From contig JADJOY010000032.1 of the NCBI GenBank assembly GCA_016713535.1, forward strand, positions 51,027-115,026: DNA of 64,000 bases. The letters are read 5' to 3'. The notes beneath the pieces were generated by a model, which worked only from the letters and a program-made list of their open reading frames with translations, had not been told where the DNA came from and ran no database searches. A program made the translations under genes and the position numbers. Of this stretch, positions 38,244-46,934 are shown piece by piece. The stretch comes from JADJOY01 sp016713535 [NCBI: Deltaproteobacteria bacterium]. Lineage in GTDB: Bacteria; JADJOY01. The number at the start of each line of letters is the position of its first letter. Position 1 is the first letter of the stretch.

Positions 38244-38792
38244 TCACCGCGTCCTGAGCCACCCCATCGGGATGTCGGCCTCGAGCCCGCCGTCGGCGCG
38301 GCGGATGCGGCCCTCGAGCCGCCCTTCGCGCTGCAAGCCGAGCGACTCGTAGAGCGCGATCGCCCGGGCGTTGCTCTCGCGCGTGATGAGCTCGACGCGC
38401 TCGATGTCGGGCCACGACTCGCGCACGATCCGCAGCAGCTCGGCGAAGAGCATGCGCCCGACACCGCGACCCTGCGCCTCGGGGAGGACGGCGACCGTGA
38501 GCTCGCCGAGGACGTGGGCGAACACCTCGAGCGGACCGCGCCACGCGTGGATCTCGCCCACGATGCGAGGCGGTGCGCCGTCCTCGCCGCGGCCCTCGAC
38601 GGCGACCAGCACGATCCCGGTCTCGAGGCTCCGGGCGAGGAACCCCATGACGTAGCCACTCGTGATCTCGTCCGCAGAGCGTGCGAGCCCACCGGTGGTC
38701 GCCGCGACCCGCCGGTAGAGGGCGACGATCTCGTCCTGGTCGTCCTCGGTGGCGGCGCGGAGCGTGACCGTGAGCGGTTCCGGCGGGCTCAT
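38244..38792 (-). CDS. GNAT family N-acetyltransferase
   Basis: The 182-residue protein has the acetyl-CoA-binding segment LTVAVLPEAQGRGVGRMLF, with the (Q/R)xxGxG/A pattern as EAQGRGVG, and the later NARAIALYESLGLQREGRL. The N-terminal half is more variable. Substrate unknown. It overlaps the upstream hydrolase stop by 4 bases (ATGA at 38789-38792) and is the last gene of a four-gene operon beginning with ppa. Confidence 0.86.
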   Translation of the reverse strand: MSPPEPLTVTLRAATEDDQDEIVALYRRVAATTGGLARSADEITSGYVMGFLARSLETGIVLVAVEGRGEDGAPPRIVGEIHAWRGPLEVFAHVLGELTVAVLPEAQGRGVGRMLFAELLRIVRESWPDIERVELITRESNARAIALYESLGLQREGRLEGRIRRADGGLEADIPMGWLRTR

Positions 38793-39731
38793 CGGCGCTT
38801 GCTGGGAGACGGCATCACCTCCTCGAGGAAGCGGACCTGGCTCGCGACGGCGGTCTCGAACGGCTCGCCGACGTAGACGTCGAAGTGGCCGAGGGGAAAG
38901 ACCTCGAGGCGGGCGCGCCGCGCGCGGCGCGCGACCTCCTTGGCGCTCGCCGCGGGCGCCAGCGAGTCGTGCTCGGCGACCTGGAGGAGGAGCGGCGCCT
39001 GGATGCGCGCCGCGCCGGTGATCGGGCGGTACATCCCGACCTCGAGGAACACCCGCGCCGCGACCCGCTCGTCGAAGCGCAGACCGGGCGGGATGAGCTT
39101 GCGGTAGCCAGGCTCGCAGTCGGGCGCGGTCATGGCCGCGAGCGCGCCGGGCGAACCGATCGCGGGGACGTAGACCGGCGGCTTGCCGGCGAGCGCACCG
39201 ACCGCGTCGCGGATGGCCACGCTCATCAAGCGCAGCGCCGTCCCGACGCTCGCCGTGCGCGAGCTGGCGAGACCGTCGGTGAACGGCACCTGCGCGATCA
39301 CCGCGGCGAGGTGGTGATCCTCGGCGGCGATCGTCAGCACGCGTCCGCCGCCCAGCGACGTCCCCCAGATCGCGATGCGATCCGCGGCGATGCCCGGGTG
39401 CGAACGGGCGAAGCGCAGCGCCGCGCGCCAGTCCTCGAGCTCGCGACGGATGCTCAGGAGCTGGCGCGGCTCTCCGTCGCTCGCGCCGAAGTGGCGGTAG
39501 TCGAACACCAGTGCGTGGTAGCCGGCGCGCTGGAAGCGCTCCCGCGTAGGCGTCGAGACGAAGCTCGCGGACCCCGCAGAAGCCGTGGGCGAGGATCACG
39601 CACGGAGCACCGGGAGCGGCCGGGTAGTGCCACGCCGCGATCCGCTCCCCGCCCGAGGAGAAGGCGATGTCCTCGCGCGGCGCGAGCTGCGCCGCTGCGC
39701 GCCGCGCCGCCGGACGCGGCTTCTTGGTCAC
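38789..39731 (-). CDS. Alpha/beta hydrolase (dipeptidyl-peptidase-like fold), one frame break
   Basis: About 313 residues. The N-terminal frame has the oxyanion-region motif LAHGFCG and ends at LRLDAYA; the C-terminal frame starts in [13 protein letters not shown], with the nucleophile elbow WGTSLGG, an acid near [10 protein letters not shown] and the histidine in LGHFDVYVG. An extra C in the CCC at 39541-39543 splits it; without it the join reads [19 protein letters not shown]. It is coupled to trpB2 by a GTGA overlap (39728-39731) and to the GNAT gene downstream. Confidence 0.86.
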
Positions 39732-41092
39732 GCCGCGTCCACCTTGGGCAGCTCGACGAGCGCCTTGTCGATCGACGACTGCGGCAGCTCGTGATCGACC
39801 AGCTTGCCGGCGAGGTAGGCGTCGTAGGAGGCCATGTCGAAGAAGCCGTGACCGCTCAGGTTGAAGAGGATCACGCGCTCCTCGCCCGCTTCACGAGCGG
39901 CGATCGCTTCGTCCACCGCCGCCTTGATCGCGTGCGAGGTCTCGGGCGCGGGGACGATGCCCTCGGTGCGCGCGAACAGCATCGCCGCCTCGAAGCAGCC
40001 GACCTGGCCGTAAGCGCGCGCCTCCATGATCCCCTGCTCGACGAGCGCCGAGACGATCGGCGAGTCGCCGTGGTAGCGCAGCCCGCCCGCGTGGATCGAG
40101 GGCGGCACGAAGCCGTGGCCGAGGGTGTGCATCTTCATGATCGGCACGATCCCGGCGGTGTCGCCGAAGTCGTACGCGTAGGGGCCGCGGGTGAGGGTCG
40201 GACAGCTCGCCGGCTCGACCGCCATGAGCCGGATCTTCTTGCCCGCGGCCACGTCCGGCACGAAGGGCAGCGCGATTCCGGCGAAGTTCGAGCCGCCCCC
40301 GCAGCAGCCGATCACCACGTCCGGCAGCCGCTCGCCGGCGATCGCGAGCTGCTTCTTCGCCTCCTGGCCGATCACGGTCTGGTGCAGGCACACGTGGTTG
40401 AGCACCGAGCCGAGCGCGTAGTGGGTGTCGGCGCGGTTGGCGGCGTCCTCGACGGCCTCGCTGATCGCGATGCCGAGCGAGCCCGGCGAGTTGGCGTCGG
40501 CGGCCAGCACCGCGCGACCGGAGTTGGTCTTGTCGGTGGGGCTCGCGAACACCTCGGCGCCCCACACCCGCATCAGCGAGCGGCGGTAGGGCTTGGCGTC
40601 GTAGCTCACCTTGACCATGTAGACCGTGCACTCCATGCCGAAGGTGCTGCACGCGAAGGCCAGCGAACTCCCCCACTGCCCGGCGCCGGTCTCGGTCGCG
40701 AGGCGGCGGATGCCCTCCTGCTTGTTGTAGTAGGCCTGCGCGACCGCGGTGTTGGGCTTGTGCGAGCCCGCCGGGCTCACCGACTCGTTCTTGAAGTAGA
40801 TGCGCGCCGGCGTGCCGAGCGCGGCCTCGAGGCGGCGCGCCCGCACCAGCGGCGTGGGACGCCAGATCGAGAGCACGTCGAGGATCGGATCGGGGATGGC
40901 GATGGTGCGGACCGGCGACATCTCCTGCTCGATCAGCGCCATCGGGAAGAGCGGCGTCAGGTCGGCGGGGCCGAGCGGCTGGCGCGTGCCCGGGTGAAGC
41001 GGCGGATCGAGCGGCTTGGGGAGGTCGGGCAGCACGTTGTACCAGGACCGGATGGACTCGGCGGCCGGTAGCTCGATGCGGTTCGATTCCAT
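39728..41092 (-). CDS. trpB: TrpB2-type tryptophan synthase beta chain-like protein
   Basis: The 454-residue length and the long N-terminal extension mark this as TrpB2, which differs from the TrpB1 that pairs with TrpA. The PLP-binding Lys is in GSHKPNTA (Lys112), the phosphate loop is [10 protein letters not shown] and the C-terminal Ser/Gly NLSGHGF. TrpB2 makes tryptophan from serine and indole, or acts on related amino acids, and no trpA is nearby. The gene lies after ppa and is coupled to the next hydrolase. It may salvage indole. Confidence 0.93.
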   Translation of the reverse strand: MESNRIELPAAESIRSWYNVLPDLPKPLDPPLHPGTRQPLGPADLTPLFPMALIEQEMSPVRTIAIPDPILDVLSIWRPTPLVRARRLEAALGTPARIYFKNESVSPAGSHKPNTAVAQAYYNKQEGIRRLATETGAGQWGSSLAFACSTFGMECTVYMVKVSYDAKPYRRSLMRVWGAEVFASPTDKTNSGRAVLAADANSPGSLGIAISEAVEDAANRADTHYALGSVLNHVCLHQTVIGQEAKKQLAIAGERLPDVVIGCCGGGSNFAGIALPFVPDVAAGKKIRLMAVEPASCPTLTRGPYAYDFGDTAGIVPIMKMHTLGHGFVPPSIHAGGLRYHGDSPIVSALVEQGIMEARAYGQVGCFEAAMLFARTEGIVPAPETSHAIKAAVDEAIAAREAGEERVILFNLSGHGFFDMASYDAYLAGKLVDHELPQSSIDKALVELPKVDAA

Positions 41093-41111
41093 GCGCTCCT
41101 CCCCCTTCTCG

Positions 41112-41766
41112 TCAGCGGGCCAGCGGGTCGCCGAACTTGGCGTGGTAGTCGAGGCGAGCCCGGCGGATCACCTGGTGCGCCTCGACGCGGTCGTAGACGT
41201 GGGGTGATCTCGACGCGGCGCTCGCCGCTGGTGCCGGGCACGTCCTTGTAGGTCAGGAAGTAGTGGCGCAGCCGATCGACGAGCGCCGCGGGGCAGTCGC
41301 CGATGTCGCGCCAGTCGCCGTGGAGGGCGTCGCCCTGCATCACCGCGATGATCTTGTCGTCGGCCTCGTTGCCGTCGATCATCCTGAGCCCGCCGATGGG
41401 CACCGAGTGGAGGAGGATGTCGCCGCGCGGGATCGCCTTCTCGGTGAGCACGCAGATGTCGAGCGGGTCGCCGTCGCCGACGATGCCGCTGCGCCCGGTG
41501 CGCTCGTCGCAGAAGGCCCCTACCTGGTCGCCACAGTAGGTCTGCGGCAGGAAGCCGTAGAGCGTCGGGCAGACGTTCGAGTACTTCTGCGGGCGGTCGA
41601 CCTTGAGGATGCCGGTGACCTTGTCGACCTCGTACTTCACCGTGTCGGTGGGGACGATCTCGATGTAGGTCGTGCACACCTCCGGGGCCTGGTGGCCGAG
41701 GGCCACGCCGTGCCACGGGTGGGCGCGGAACGCGAGGTGTGCGGGGTCGGAACGCGGCTCGCTCAT
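41112..41766 (-). CDS. ppa: Inorganic pyrophosphatase (family I), one frame break near the end
   Basis: About 217 residues. The motif [14 protein letters not shown] holds the Mg-binding Asp residues and [19 protein letters not shown] the family lead-in. DPLDI and [19 protein letters not shown] follow. The C terminus is shifted: an extra G (C on the coding strand) in the run at 41201-41204 turns the expected [19 protein letters not shown] into a frame that enters trpB. Correcting it gives stop 41112-41114. The enzyme cleaves pyrophosphate to drive biosynthesis. It leads the ppa-trpB2 operon. Confidence 0.9.
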
Positions 41767-41846
41767 GAGCCGCGAGCTTGTCACCGAGACGAGGCCGCGG
41801 GGAGAGGGTCAAGGCGCGATCGCGCCGCGAGACCGGACCCGATCGG

Positions 41847-41904
41847 CTGGAGGGCCGCGATCCTTCGCGGCCGCCTCGTCGGCGACGGAGGGCCGACGCT
41901 CCAG
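41847..41904. repeat. Family-2 hairpin element (CTGGAG bounded)
   Basis: An outer stem CTGGAG (41847-41852)/CTCCAG (41899-41904) encloses GGCCGCGA-TCCT-TCGCGGCC (41853-41872) and CGTCG/CGACG. The inner hairpin differs from the array at 29204 by a matched T-A to C-G change on both arms, with the loop in opposite orientation. Confidence 0.62.
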
Positions 41905-41906
41905 AC

Positions 41907-41933
41907 GTAGTCGAGCGCGTCGCGCTCGACTAC
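41907..41933 (-). terminator. Hairpin at the end of the exported-protein gene
   Basis: Arms GTAGTCGAGCG (41907-41917) and CGCTCGACTAC (41923-41933) pair perfectly around 5 bases. It overlaps the TAG stop of the minus-strand gene and probably ends its transcript. There is no T-run. Confidence 0.6.
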
Positions 41934-42283
41934 TGCGGCAGATCCGCCATCTGCACCGCGAAGCCGTGATCGACCATCGCCGACACCTCGGGATGATTCG
42001 CCGCCAGCTCGTCCGCGCTCACCCGCTCGGCCACCACGCGTCCGTCCTTCGCGACGACCGTGTAGTAGCGCCCCAGCTCTCCCGCGAAGATCGTCACGTG
42101 CCCCGCGCGCGTCTCGAGCGAGACGATCGCCGGCGCGAGCTGACGATCGACCGCCGGGTCGCGCTTGGCCGCCTCGGTCGCGCCGCCGGCGGCCGCGCTC
42201 GCCGCGGGTGCGGCGAGCCCCATCGCCACACTCACCGCCGCGACCGCCGCGAGCGGCACCCTCGATCGCACGTTGCGTCTCAT
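41930..42283 (-). CDS. Exported protein of unknown function
   Basis: The 117-residue product starts MRRNVRSRVPLAAVAA, a basic n-region and hydrophobic signal segment ending near residue 31 in ASA. The mature part (GHVTIFAGELGRYYTVVAKDG and GFAVQMADLP) looks like a small beta-rich domain. No family was recognised. A GGAGGTG site lies upstream. It is divergent from the tandem lipoprotein genes. Confidence 0.62.
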   Translation of the reverse strand: MRRNVRSRVPLAAVAAVSVAMGLAAPAASAAAGGATEAAKRDPAVDRQLAPAIVSLETRAGHVTIFAGELGRYYTVVAKDGRVVAERVSADELAANHPEVSAMVDHGFAVQMADLPQ

Positions 42284-42421
42284 GGCGTCACCTCCCTGCG
42301 CGGCGCACCGCGCGCCGCGGCTACGTCGATCCTAACGCCATGGGCCATCGACGCGAACTTGGCGGATCGGTACGATCACTCGATGGCGCACGGAGCGCCA
42401 CGCCAAGCCGGAGGGGGACGA

Positions 42422-42868
42422 ATGACTCGAGGTCTGAAGAGGAAGCTCGCGGTTCTGGGCACGCTCGCGGTGGCCGGCCTGCTCGGCTGCGGGCTGTGGA
42501 ACTGGGCCGGCCACTATCGGTACGACGTCGGCGGTCTGCAGATCGACGTGAACCTGAGCCAGCCCAACCCGCTCGCGGTGAGCGTCGACCTGACCCTCGT
42601 CCTGTCGCAGCTCGGCCACGACGTCTGCAAGTTCACCGTCGCGGGCTGCACGGGTACCGTGAACCTCGGCACCGACTCGTTCCACGCACCCGGCTGCACG
42701 CTCGTTCTCCAGGCGGAATGCATCGGCGGGCTTCCTGGCGACACGATCGTCACGGACATCGACGGCACCCTGCTGAGCGAGACCAGCGGCACCGTCGATT
42801 CGTTCACGCTCTTCATGCCCGGCGTCGGCGCACCTCCCGTCAGCCTCCCGATCGATCGAGTCCCCTGA
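42422..42868 (+). CDS. Putative lipoprotein A of a tandem pair
   Basis: The 148-residue product has KRKLAVLGTLAVAGLLGC with Cys23 in an LLGC lipobox. The mature part shares four spaced cysteines with the next gene (VCKF, GCTG, PGCTL, AECIG), the phrase LSQPNP and the GTVDSFTL region, so two disulfides are likely. A strong GGAGGGGG lies 4 bases before the ATG. No known family. Tandem duplication with 42978-43421 is clear. Confidence 0.72.
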   Translation: MTRGLKRKLAVLGTLAVAGLLGCGLWNWAGHYRYDVGGLQIDVNLSQPNPLAVSVDLTLVLSQLGHDVCKFTVAGCTGTVNLGTDSFHAPGCTLVLQAECIGGLPGDTIVTDIDGTLLSETSGTVDSFTLFMPGVGAPPVSLPIDRVP

Positions 42869-42977
42869 TTTCCAGCGGCCCGAGACCAGGTCTTGCCCGA
42901 CTGGCGCCCGAGGCCGGCGGATCTGTAGGATCGCCCGATGGCGCGCGGGGCGCCGTGTCGAACCAGAGGGGGGACGA

Positions 42978-43421
42978 ATGATTCGAGGAGTGAAGAGGAA
43001 GCTCGCGGTGCTGGGGACGTTCGCGGTGGCGGGTCTACTCGGCTGCGGGCTGTGGACGTGGACCGGTGTCTACAGCTACTCGATCGGCCCGATCGGCGTC
43101 ACGACCACGCTCAGCCAGCCCAATCCCGTCACCGTCAACGTGAGCCTCGACATGTACTTCGACGAGATGGGCCACGCCACCTGCGTGTTTCACGTCGACA
43201 ACTGCACCGCGACCGTCAACATGAGCGACGACTCGTGGCACGCCCCGAAGTGCATCCTCGTCAGCCAGGCCGCCTGCATCGGCTTCAACCCGGGCGACAC
43301 CTTCGGCGTCGACCTCGACGGAAAGATGGTCACCCAGACCAACGGCACGGTCGACACCTACGACTTCACCGTCGGCGCCTTCGGCATCGGCGGCCCCATG
43401 ACCTTCACGCTGGCGCGCTGA
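42978..43421 (+). CDS. Putative lipoprotein B of a tandem pair
   Basis: The 147-residue paralog of the preceding gene: the same KRKLAVLGT...GLLGC signal, the same LSQPNP segment, and four matching cysteines (TCVF, NCTA, PKCIL, AACIG). The upstream leader is duplicated as well, including GGCGGATC and a GGGGGGACGA ribosome site. The mature parts have diverged more than the signal peptides, so the copies may bind different partners. Two strong terminators follow it at 43444 and 43480. Confidence 0.73.
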   Translation: MIRGVKRKLAVLGTFAVAGLLGCGLWTWTGVYSYSIGPIGVTTTLSQPNPVTVNVSLDMYFDEMGHATCVFHVDNCTATVNMSDDSWHAPKCILVSQAACIGFNPGDTFGVDLDGKMVTQTNGTVDTYDFTVGAFGIGGPMTFTLAR

Positions 43422-43443
43422 GAGATCGATCCAGTCCAGCCAG

Positions 43444-43513
43444 AGCGCGCCGCGGTCCGTCGCGGCGCGCTCCGGCGCGGAACGGGGCCACCGGGAAACC
43501 GGTGGCCCCGTTC
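43444..43513 (+). terminator. Two consecutive strong hairpin terminators
   Basis: The first is AGCGCGCCGCG-GTCCGT-CGCGGCGCGCT (43444-43471, 11-bp arms). The second is a 15-bp stem from 43480 to 43494 and 43499 to 43513 with a GAAA tetraloop, arms GAACGGGGCCACCGG and its complement. No T-run follows either. They end the lipoprotein pair transcript. Confidence 0.82.
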
Positions 43514-43800
43514 TCGTTCGCCCCATAGGCGGTTAGCCTTAACTGATTCGGCAGTTTCCGAACGCCGATCGGCATCGCGGTTCGCGCACTGAACGACGCC
43601 GCGGGCTTTCGTCCGAAAAGCGAACCACCGGATCGCCTGCAGTAGTCGGAAACCAGCGCGATATCGGTTCGTTTTCCGCAAACGCGCCGGCGATCCCCGC
43701 CGGTACGCCGGTTGCGAAGCGCCGGACCGCGCTCGGCTCGTGTCCGGACTCATCCGAAATCCGACGCCGCACGCTGGGCTATCGGCCCGGGGGGAGGCTC
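43514..43800. other. Non-coding spacer, slightly lower GC
   Basis: No gene is supported. A 77-codon open frame on the minus strand (43539-43772) lacks a ribosome site and a recognisable sequence. The stretch has runs such as GGAAAC and TTTTCC that differ from the surrounding base use; the next gene's ribosome site (GGGGGGAGG) lies at its end. Confidence 0.45.
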
Positions 43801-44697
43801 GTGAGACGTCGAATACCCGCAGTAGTTCTGCTTGCGCTCTGCGCGGCATGCACATCGCGCTACGAACTTGGTCAGTTCGACCAGAAGGACGGTCTGAAGG
43901 CACTCGGAGAGATGGAAGCGTACATCGCGGAGTACGGCAGCATCACGCTCTCCGCACCCCTGCTCAGTGCACCCGACAAAGCTCTCGATTTCGATCTGAA
44001 CCGGAAGACGACCGACTACTTCGACGAAGCGAAGAGGGAGGTGCAAGGCGCCTCCGCTTCGTTCTCGGAGCAAGTCCAATCGCTCGCCCTCGGGCTCGGC
44101 GTTCAGGCGGACCCGACGGTCGCGGCGGCCTATCTCCAAGAGCTGAGCGGATACGGATCGGACGTGGCGCGCCTCCGCCTCAAGCAGCAGCTCAAGGACT
44201 CTGCGGCGCTGAGCGATTACCGCGCCGCGCTCCAGGCGGCGAACCAAGAGGAAGATCCAGCCGAGAAGGCGAAGCTGATCGCCGAGCGTCCCACGTTCCC
44301 GACTGCGGCTACCGACGGGTCGGGTGTGCCGGCCCTGCCATCGGGGCTCGCCAAGGCGCCCGAGGCGGCTCGTGCCCCGCTCTCCTCCGACGACTTCGCC
44401 GGACCGGGTGGACTGATCGCCGGCCTAGGCGTGACCCCGACCGCGTCCAACCGCGAAGCGATCATCACCGTGCAGCCGCTCAAGCCCACCGATCGCGCGG
44501 TCCTGAAGAGCGTGATCAAGCGCGGCACCACGGTCGAGGAGCGGACGCTCGAGGTGCCGAAGAACGCAGCCCTCGACAAGGTGATCCCGGCGTTCTCGGC
44601 GATCACACGTAGCGATATCGAGCGCGACAAACCACCGGCGCCCGGCGAAGAAGCCAGCGTTTCCGTCAACGTCCAGGCCGCCGCACCCACGAACTGA
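43801..44697 (+). CDS. Putative lipoprotein of unknown function
   Basis: The 298-residue product starts with MRRRIPAVVLLALCAAC, a signal with Cys17 after LCAA, so it is probably lipid-anchored. The mature part is helical and rich in Ala, Glu and Lys, with 'DKALDFDLNRKTTDYFDEAKRE' type stretches; a Pro-rich linker leads to a beta-rich C-terminal domain (NREAIITVQPLKPTDRAVL). GTG start with GGGGGGAGG 4 bases upstream. It borders the decayed island that follows. No known family. Confidence 0.66.
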   Translation: MRRRIPAVVLLALCAACTSRYELGQFDQKDGLKALGEMEAYIAEYGSITLSAPLLSAPDKALDFDLNRKTTDYFDEAKREVQGASASFSEQVQSLALGLGVQADPTVAAAYLQELSGYGSDVARLRLKQQLKDSAALSDYRAALQAANQEEDPAEKAKLIAERPTFPTAATDGSGVPALPSGLAKAPEAARAPLSSDDFAGPGGLIAGLGVTPTASNREAIITVQPLKPTDRAVLKSVIKRGTTVEERTLEVPKNAALDKVIPAFSAITRSDIERDKPPAPGEEASVSVNVQAAAPTN

Positions 44698-44729
44698 TCA
44701 TCACCAGCCGGCGCGAGCTCGCGCCGTGA

Positions 44730-44861
44730 GGGAGAACTCCATGGGGCGACCGAGGCTACGGCTACCTTCCCTATCGCTACATCACCGAAGGGCTCGCGCT
44801 CGACTTCTGGACGATCTTCAAAGAGGACTGGGTGAAGCTCGATCCGTTCGTGATGCTCTGA
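44730..44861 (+). pseudogene. Remnant of a C1-family (papain-like) peptidase, C-terminal end
   Basis: In one frame, between stops, the segment reads WGDRGYGYLPYRYI, then GLALDFWTIFKEDW and KLDPFVML with a stop. This is the end of bacterial papain-like C1 peptidases (GWG..GYG.LPY.Y...GLA.DFW). The catalytic Cys and His regions are missing and no start is near. It sits 33 bases after the lipoprotein gene and looks like the tail of a gene lost by deletion. Confidence 0.56.
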
Positions 44862-44921
44862 CGGCGTAACGCTCTCTCCATCGACGCGGAGGCGTGGTCT
44901 TCAAAGCCGCGCCTCCGCGTT

Positions 44922-45183
44922 TCACATCGGGTCGGTCGTGATGTCCGCGCCAGCGACGACGCCACCGCGCGCGGGAAGCTGCCCCACATCTCCTGCGGGC
45001 GTCAGCGAGCTCGTCCTCGGAGACGTCCACGCCGATATCGCCTCCACATGCCACGGAGAGGCTTCCGCAGGGCGGGTCCGGGCTCGTTCGCCCGAATCCC
45101 TTCCGACCAAGGCCAGGCGCTTCTTCTGCAGCTCGGGAGGCAGAGCCTTCACCTGCGCGAGGATCTGTTCGAGCGTCGTCATG
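44922..45183 (-). pseudogene. Decayed short antitoxin-like gene
   Basis: MTTLEQILAQVKALPPELQKK (in pieces of the first frame) has the look of a small antitoxin N terminus. Further on, two other frames give VSEDELADAR and EMWGSFPR, a pattern I associate with VapB-type antitoxins, and the first frame resumes with ADITTDPM and a stop. At least two frame changes are needed, so it is decayed. No toxin partner is intact beside it. Family assignment is tentative. Confidence 0.45.
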
Positions 45184-45259
45184 GCAGCGTCCTTCCGTGC
45201 GGTCCACATACGAGTCCGACACCTGCGGACGCCACGAGCCCGACTTCACCGCCTCCGAC

Positions 45260-45321
45260 CGTTCTATCCAGGCGGGGGCGTGTTCTACCCAGCGAGACGA
45301 GAACTTCCCGTGGAAGACTCC
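45260..45321. repeat. Left copy of an imperfect 62-bp direct repeat
   Basis: Begins CGTTCTAT, contains TGTTCTACCCA and ends GACTCC; the matching copy is at 46622-46683. On the minus strand both read as GK-(F/L)-x-SRWVE, so they may come from the same former coding sequence. Together they bound the AbiE-like gene pair. Confidence 0.55.
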
Positions 45322-45348
45322 GTCCGCATCACGCGTGCCCGCCGGTAG

Positions 45349-46048
45349 TCAGCCGGTCGCGATTCGCTCGAGTCGAACGGTGAGCGCGTGCAGCCTCGCG
45401 GCGCTGACGGGGCTGGAGACGGTCGACAGAAAACCTTCGAGCGCTTCGACGAATTGCGGGCTGGCGAGCAGCCGGCGAACCCTGCCCGCCAAGAACTCAC
45501 GAACATCGGAGGGGGACGTCGCGATCTCCCCTTCGAGCTCCTCACGCCCGATGATCACGGCCATGACGTCTTCGAGGTCGTGGCTCCCGTAATAGTCGTC
45601 ATGCCCGCGGGACTCGAAGGCTACCAATTTCGTTGCCAGAAAATACGGTGCTGACACGATCCGTACGCCTTCCACGTCCTGTAGATCCACCACCAACGGG
45701 AACTGCATCGCCGGCTCGTACCAGACGTTGGTCGGATGCATCTCCGTCTCGCGCATCGGCATCACGTCCGCGCGCACACCCTCGACCACCCATCGCCCGG
45801 CTGGCCCATCGACATCCTCTGCGAACCCAAGGCGTCGCAGTCGCTCACCGAGCGCATGGTACTGACCGTAGGTGACAGCGCACGACCAAATCCACGTCGA
45901 AGGTGGGACGTGCCTCTGGCGCCGCCGGATCGGTCACGAGCAACGGCGTCACCGCCCCGCCGACGAACACCACGTCGCGCCGTAGGTCACCGAGCCGTCG
46001 TGCGACGACCAACAGGCGCTCGACACCGGCGATCCGAACGGCCGTCAC
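45349..46048 (-). CDS. AbiEii-like nucleotidyltransferase (candidate toxin), one frame break
   Basis: About 232 residues. The N-terminal frame has VVFVGGAVTPLLVTDP and FDVDLVV, the Gly-Gly and DxD signature of nucleotidyltransferases of the AbiEii/MenT type. The C-terminal frame (from ADVMPMRET to SAPYFLATKLVAFESRG and SHDLEDVMAV) matches the fold's second half with the Lys that helps bind nucleotide. An extra C near 45876 splits it; the fix gives AVTYGQYHALGERLRRLGF. It overlaps the upstream helix-turn-helix gene by 4 bases. A type IV toxin-antitoxin pair is inferred. Confidence 0.72.
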
Positions 46049-46557
46049 GGCGCCAGCCTGACTCGCAACTCCTCCTCGGCGAGCTTCCGGTCGCGCGCGC
46101 GGCCGATGCGGAGTGCGTCCACCAGCGCCAAGAGCTCGTACAGCTTCGGATCACGTCGAGCCGCGTCGGGCGCCGATTTGTACAGCGGCCGAAGCGACTC
46201 GCCACGAACCGTACCGTCCGGATGCGGCCACACGGGCGGAGGATCCCCACCCTGCGCGACCTGGTCCCGCAGCGGCGGCGCGGCGTACGCGGTGGGTATT
46301 CCGCGCACCATCCCCCCACGCTCCGGCCAGAAGACGTACCGCACTCCGTGGGCGAGGAGCTCGAGGAGTCGCGTCCGGTTCACCCGTCCCTGTGCGGTCT
46401 CGAACAACCCTGCCCCAGTCGCTCTGCGCACCGCCGCATGAACCTCGGCAGGGCTCATACCCAGCGTCTCCGCCAACGCGGCGTAGCTCGGCCGATCCCC
46501 CGCCAGCGCGATCGCCAGCAGCACCATCACGTCCTGGGGCTTCAGCGGCATGCCCAT
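46045..46557 (-). CDS. Winged-helix DNA-binding protein, candidate AbiEi-type antitoxin
   Basis: The 170-residue protein has a helix-turn-helix at the start (about residues 6-45: MVLLAIALAG, SYAALAETLGMSPAEVHAAVRRA), then a C-terminal domain ending in LAEEELRVRLAP. AbiEi antitoxins have the same order (winged helix then a larger domain) and repress their operon. ATG 46557 lies 5 bases from a perfect palindrome. The stop overlaps the nucleotidyltransferase start (46045-46048), so the pair is translated together. Confidence 0.7.
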   Translation of the reverse strand: MGMPLKPQDVMVLLAIALAGDRPSYAALAETLGMSPAEVHAAVRRATGAGLFETAQGRVNRTRLLELLAHGVRYVFWPERGGMVRGIPTAYAAPPLRDQVAQGGDPPPVWPHPDGTVRGESLRPLYKSAPDAARRDPKLYELLALVDALRIGRARDRKLAEEELRVRLAP

Positions 46558-46561
46558 ACTG

Positions 46562-46573
46562 TATTCGCGAATA
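46562..46573 (-). promoter_or_regulatory. Palindromic operator TATTCGCGAATA at the AbiE-like operon
   Basis: TATTCGCGAATA is a perfect 12-bp palindrome that ends 4 bases before the start codon; ATTCGC occurs again just upstream at about 46575-46580. This AT-rich site in a GC-rich region is the obvious autorepression site, and it may also carry the -10 element of a leaderless transcript. Confidence 0.62.
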
Positions 46574-46621
46574 GCGAATATTACAAGAAGTGAAATGGTT
46601 AAATCGCTCCAGCTACCACCG

Positions 46622-46683
46622 CGTTCTATTTCGCGCCGTGCCTGTTCTACCCACCGAGACCAGAGCTTTCCGCGGGAGATTCC
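46622..46683. repeat. Right copy of an imperfect 62-bp direct repeat
   Basis: Pairs with 45260-45321. It overlaps the end of the HsdS remnant. Begins CGTTCTAT, contains TGTTCTACCCA, ends GATTCC. Confidence 0.55.
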
Positions 46684-46934
46684 CTGGGGATGACGAGGTC
46701 GTGGGTGGCCGAGGAGGCGAGGGCTTGGGTGGTGCCGCGGGCCCGGGTGAGGCGGGCTTCGAGTTGATCGCAGAGCTCCATCAGCTCGTCGACCTTCGCG
46801 ACGATGCGGTGCTGCTCGGCGAGGGGGGGGAAGGGGCACGGGTAGCTGCCGCCAGTCGACCAAATGGAGATGTCGAACGCCAACACGCTTCTCACGATCC
46901 GCCTCGAAGGCACCTTCAGCCGCAAGCGAGACAA
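46647..46934 (-). pseudogene. Remnant of a type I restriction HsdS specificity subunit
   Basis: The 95-codon frame contains [18 protein letters not shown] and then [10 protein letters not shown], the conserved coiled-coil end of HsdS target-recognition domains. Most of the protein is missing and no hsdM or hsdR is present. It is a leftover of a lost restriction system. Confidence 0.62.

Noticed and set aside
43539-43772. 77-residue gene in the spacer
   Set aside because: No ribosome site, no recognisable sequence, and opposite the promoter region of the next gene.
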